The notes beneath the pieces are model-generated. The model ran no database searches, was not told the DNA's origin, and saw only the letters and a program-made list of their open reading frames with translations. The translations under genes were made by a program, and so were the position numbers. This document shows, in pieces, positions 16,591-18,399 of a DNA stretch of 18,399 nt (position 1 is its first letter; each line of letters opens with the position of its first letter). This DNA comes from J088 sp003695505 [NCBI: Candidatus Dadabacteria bacterium] (lineage in GTDB: Bacteria; J088): the NCBI GenBank assembly GCA_003695505.1, contig RFIY01000242.1, positions 1 through 18,399 of the forward strand, read 5' to 3'.

Positions 16591-16713
16591 TCAGCTCCCG
16601 CGGCGAGAGAAGGAAGCGTTGGATCTGTACATACGGAGACCATTCAGGTCAACCGGATGGTGAGGCAACAAACTGCGTTCGGTCAGGGGCCAGGCAACGA
16701 TGCCCCAAGCCAT
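16591..16713 (-). CDS. Possible leader ORF in the nqrA 5' region
   Basis: A 40-codon frame from ATG 16713 to a TGA only 4 bases before the nqrA ATG. It begins MAWGIVAWPLTERS and is otherwise unremarkable. The ribosome site is poor (AGG directly next to the ATG, GGAG too far). If translated, its termination would occur on the nqrA ribosome site and could couple the two. Chance is a good alternative explanation. Confidence 0.15.
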   Translation of the reverse strand: MAWGIVAWPLTERSLLPHHPVDLNGLRMYRSNASFSRRGS

Positions 16714-16765
16714 ACCTGCGGCGGGCGAACTCCTGGCGAACAGAAGTAACCCGGCACTGCCCATT

Positions 16766-16794
16766 ATTATAGCCGATACCGTTGCGGATGCCTG
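16766..16794 (-). promoter_or_regulatory. Candidate proximal promoter of the nqr operon
   Basis: The minus strand has a perfect TATAAT (plus ATTATA at 16766-16771), with CAGGCA (three of six matches) 17 bp upstream as -35 box. Transcription would start near 16759, leaving a leader of about 170 bases before nqrA. It lies directly downstream of an intrinsic terminator in the same direction, as expected for the start of a new unit. Confidence 0.55.
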
Positions 16795-16801
16795 TGGGCA
16801 C

Positions 16802-16842
16802 AAAAATGCCCTCCTCATCATCGGGGAGAATCTGAGGAGGGC
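16802..16842 (-). terminator. Intrinsic terminator upstream of the nqr promoter
   Basis: On the minus strand GCCCTCCTCA (from 16842) pairs with TGAGGAGGGC (ending 16808) around a 15-base loop and is followed by ATTTTTGT. This is a standard terminator reading leftwards. It either ends the transcript of the outer-membrane protein gene (stop at 16929) or terminates a short RNA from the promoter at 16883-16911, or both. It separates that unit from nqr. Confidence 0.8.
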
Positions 16843-16876
16843 TGCGGTGGGGAGCCTGGTTACCTTTTCAGGTACT
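16802..16876 (-). ncRNA. Candidate short RNA or attenuated nqr leader
   Basis: Between a near-consensus minus-strand promoter (16883-16911) and the terminator at 16802-16842 there is no gene. A transcript starting near 16876 would be about 75 bases. It would begin with a 5-bp hairpin capped by a GAAA tetraloop (TACCT/AGGTA, 16861-16874), followed by a C-rich single-stranded stretch and the terminator stem, whose 5' arm CCUCCUC is complementary to Shine-Dalgarno sequences. It does not match any riboswitch class I can recall. It may be a small RNA, or a leader controlling read-through into nqr. Confidence 0.3.
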
Positions 16877-16882
16877 GATCTT

Positions 16883-16911
16883 AGTCTAACTTTTTCGACG
16901 AGCCTTGTCAA
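16883..16911 (-). promoter_or_regulatory. Strong sigma-70-like promoter pointing toward nqr
   Basis: A perfect TTGACA (plus TGTCAA at 16906-16911) is followed after exactly 17 bp by TAGACT (plus AGTCTA at 16883-16888, four of six matches). It begins 17 bp after the stop of the outer-membrane protein gene and lies upstream of a terminator. Confidence 0.55.
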
Positions 16912-16928
16912 GGGCTTCGCCTAAGGTG

Positions 16929-17792
16929 TCACATCAGATTGATTTCGATCCCGGCAACGTGTACGTTGACCTTGCCTGTTCGCCGTTCAAAACCGTAAAA
17001 CATTTGTCCCTTCGGAAAGTACCAGCCGACGCCGGCATTCCAGGTCATCGGCCGTCCGGTCGCATAGAAGTCCTGGCGCCAGGCGCCGCGCAGCGCAATC
17101 TGATCGAGCGCCAGCAGTTCGGTCGAGACCGATCCGGTCCAGTGGCGGATATTGTCGGTCAGTTGCGTGACGTCGACGAACAGGCCGACGCGCGGATGCG
17201 GCATCCACGCAATCCCTGACGTGATCGTCGGATCGGGCGCGTTTTTCGTGAACCAGAGGATGTCACGCGACACGATCGACCAGTTGGCTTTCTCGGCGAC
17301 GGGGACGATCAGTCCGGTCGAAAAATTGTGATTCTTGCGCTTTACGGTTTCGGTCAGTCCCTGCGGGGCGCCCATCTTGTCGAGGCGAAAGTGGTAGCTG
17401 AAGCCGAGGTACGCCTTCTCGCCATAGAATTCGGCGGCCGACAGGGTCAGGCGATGCTTCTGCACGGCGCCCCACGCCGCTGCGTGCCCCTTGCGTGGTT
17501 TGAGGTTCTGGTAGTCCACACCCATGGCCATCGGCGATGTACGGTTGTCGACGACGGAAAGGTCGAAGCCGGCGCCATCGCCTTCATGGATGAACGCGGC
17601 GCCGCCGGAGTAGCGATCGAGAATGCTGATGCCAGCCGGGTTGACCGTGATCGCCGAATGGTCATTGACAAAGGCCGTGCCATTCCCGCCGAGTCCCGAA
17701 GACTGCCCCCAGGCGGCGGGCTGTTCCCAGGAAGCAGCAACGGCCGGGCTGGCCCACAGCAAGATCAGGATCCAGATCCATTGCCGTGTCAT
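16929..17792 (-). CDS. Outer-membrane beta-barrel protein (PorV/FadL-like N-terminus)
   Basis: A 287-aa exported protein. A signal peptide (hydrophobic WIWILILLWA, cleavage after about AVAA) is followed by GLGGNGTAFVNDHSAITVNPAG, the pattern seen at the N-terminus of FadL/PorV-type outer-membrane barrels. The rest alternates polar and hydrophobic residues in short strands (for example AYLGFSYHFRL, VGLFVDVTQL, WNAGVGWYFP) and ends VHVAGIEINLM. Its role (channel, uptake, or secretion-linked) is unknown. ATG 17792 overlaps the dtd stop as ATGA, and AAGGA lies 8 bases upstream, so it is cotranscribed with dtd. Confidence 0.8.
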   Translation of the reverse strand: MTRQWIWILILLWASPAVAASWEQPAAWGQSSGLGGNGTAFVNDHSAITVNPAGISILDRYSGGAAFIHEGDGAGFDLSVVDNRTSPMAMGVDYQNLKPRKGHAAAWGAVQKHRLTLSAAEFYGEKAYLGFSYHFRLDKMGAPQGLTETVKRKNHNFSTGLIVPVAEKANWSIVSRDILWFTKNAPDPTITSGIAWMPHPRVGLFVDVTQLTDNIRHWTGSVSTELLALDQIALRGAWRQDFYATGRPMTWNAGVGWYFPKGQMFYGFERRTGKVNVHVAGIEINLM

Positions 17793-18241
17793 GGCGTGTC
17801 CTTTCGTGATTCGAGGATGACGGTCACCGGACCGTCGTTGACCAGTGCGACCTGCATGTCAGCGCCGAAGACGCCCGTCGCGACGCGCGGATAGCGTGCG
17901 GCCAGCGCTTCGGCAAGCAGTTCGAACTGCAACCGTGCAGGGCCGGGCGCGGCACTGCGGGAAAAGTCGGGGCGGGTTCCCTTGCGGCAGCGGCCCGCCA
18001 CCGTGAAGTTGCTGACGAGGAGCAGATCGCCATCGACGTCGGTCAGCGTTCGCGCCCAGCGTCCATCGCCATCGTCGAACAGACGAAGCGTCAGCAGCTT
18101 GCGCACCATCCAGTCGATGTCGTGCCGATCATCATCGCGCTCGATGGCGACAAGCGCGCAGAGTCCATGTCCGACCGCGCAGATCGTGCCCGAATCGGTG
18201 GTAATCGAGCCGTCAAGAATACGTTGAACCACGGCGATCAC
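17789..18241 (-). CDS. dtd: D-aminoacyl-tRNA deacylase
   Basis: A 150-aa cytosolic enzyme that hydrolyses D-amino acids (and glycine mischarged on tRNA-Ala) from tRNA. Positions match the well-studied family numbering: SNFT at 77-80 (usually SQFT, so Gln78 is Asn here, Thr80 kept), RPDFSRSAAPG (90-100), and the cross-subunit Gly-cisPro motif NDGPVT with Gly137-Pro138. The N-terminus MIAVVQRILDGSI is typical and starts with GTG at 18241. There is no strong ribosome site, and the likely promoter would give a 5' leader of only about 6-8 bases. It ends in a 4-bp overlap with the outer-membrane protein gene. Confidence 0.96.
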   Translation of the reverse strand: MIAVVQRILDGSITTDSGTICAVGHGLCALVAIERDDDRHDIDWMVRKLLTLRLFDDGDGRWARTLTDVDGDLLLVSNFTVAGRCRKGTRPDFSRSAAPGPARLQFELLAEALAARYPRVATGVFGADMQVALVNDGPVTVILESRKDTP

Positions 18242-18255
18242 GAATCAACCCATAC

Positions 18256-18284
18256 AATATAGAGAAGGAGACATTCGCTGTCGC
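18256..18284 (-). promoter_or_regulatory. Promoter of dtd, with an overlapping opposite -10 box
   Basis: On the minus strand GCGACA (18284-18279, four of six) and TATATT (18261-18256, five of six) are separated by exactly 17 bp. Initiation would fall near 18248, almost at the GTG start. On the plus strand TACAAT (18253-18258) overlaps this -10 and could serve the gene starting at 18332, although I see no matching -35. Confidence 0.5.
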
Positions 18285-18331
18285 GACCGATTTCCGCGAA
18301 TGGCGGATGAGGTAACCGCCGGGAGTAACTC

Positions 18332-18399
18332 TTGAACAGCATACCGCAATCCAGCGAAACATCCGGTTGGCCGGGCGCGCTGCTGGCCGACCTCCGGCA
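18332..18399 (+). CDS. 5' end of an unidentified gene (partial)
   Basis: An open frame from TTG 18332 to the window edge, 22 codons reading NSIPQSSETSGWPGALLADL after the start. GGGAG at 18321-18325 lies 6 bases upstream, a good ribosome site; nearby ATG frames close quickly. It is divergent from dtd. Too short to identify, and the start could be wrong. Confidence 0.4.
   Translation, partial: MNSIPQSSETSGWPGALLADLR

Noticed and set aside
16624-16652. TTGACC-17-TACAGA as a third nqr promoter
   Set aside because: The -10 box matches only three of six bases, and better candidates lie upstream.
16802-16876. A match to a known riboswitch class
   Set aside because: I compared it from memory with glycine, fluoride, c-di-GMP, guanidine and preQ1 signatures and found no match; a covariance search is needed before any class name is used.
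16591-16911. 106-codon minus-strand frame spanning the nqr leader
   Set aside because: It starts at a GTG or similar inside the promoter and crosses both a terminator and a perfect TATAAT. Only the last 40 codons are kept as a weak candidate.

Overview
This is a GC-rich (roughly 60% by eye) window from a Gram-negative bacterium with an outer membrane: it carries three lipobox lipoproteins, an outer-membrane beta-barrel protein and a complete Na+-translocating NADH:quinone oxidoreductase (NQR) operon with its maturation genes. The NQR subunits, MnmG and Dtd look most like gammaproteobacterial versions, but the lipoprotein cluster matches nothing I recognise, so I leave the lineage open. I see no mobile element, CRISPR array, tRNA or rRNA.

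Layout. Bases 1-4983 (+): the tail of a membrane protein, a HupE/UreJ-like membrane protein, the tRNA-modification enzyme MnmG, and a CPA2-type cation:proton antiporter that carries an RCK (TrkA-N) domain and a C-terminal PTS EIIA domain with an intact phospho-histidine motif. A bidirectional terminator at about 5000 separates this from a lipoprotein gene on the minus strand (5081-6370). A 276-bp divergent promoter region then leads into a plus-strand cluster of three exported proteins (6647-9206), two of which share an Ig/PKD-like 'AIDPD' domain.

Bases 9262-16586 (-) hold nqrA-nqrB-nqrC-nqrD-nqrE-nqrF-apbE-nqrM, tightly packed with 4-bp ATGA overlaps at nqrB/nqrC and apbE/nqrM. The complex oxidises NADH, reduces quinone and pumps Na+. 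ApbE attaches FMN covalently to NqrB and NqrC, and NqrM supports assembly of the metal site of NqrD/NqrE. A possible 47-aa membrane ORF follows nqrM. Upstream of nqrA, a 342-bp gene-free leader holds two minus-strand promoter candidates and an intrinsic terminator that together could make a short RNA. Bases 16929-18241 (-) are an outer-membrane protein translationally coupled to dtd, and a new plus-strand gene seems to start at 18332 and leaves the window.

The points most worth a second look are the EIIA-antiporter fusion, the nqr leader, a perfect 13-bp terminator-like hairpin inside the signal-peptide codons of apbE, the non-canonical flavinylation motif of NqrB, and the divergently arranged lipoprotein locus. 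The NQR pump and the antiporter would both act on the Na+/K+/H+ balance of the inner membrane, which gives the window a loose ion-homeostasis theme (inference).
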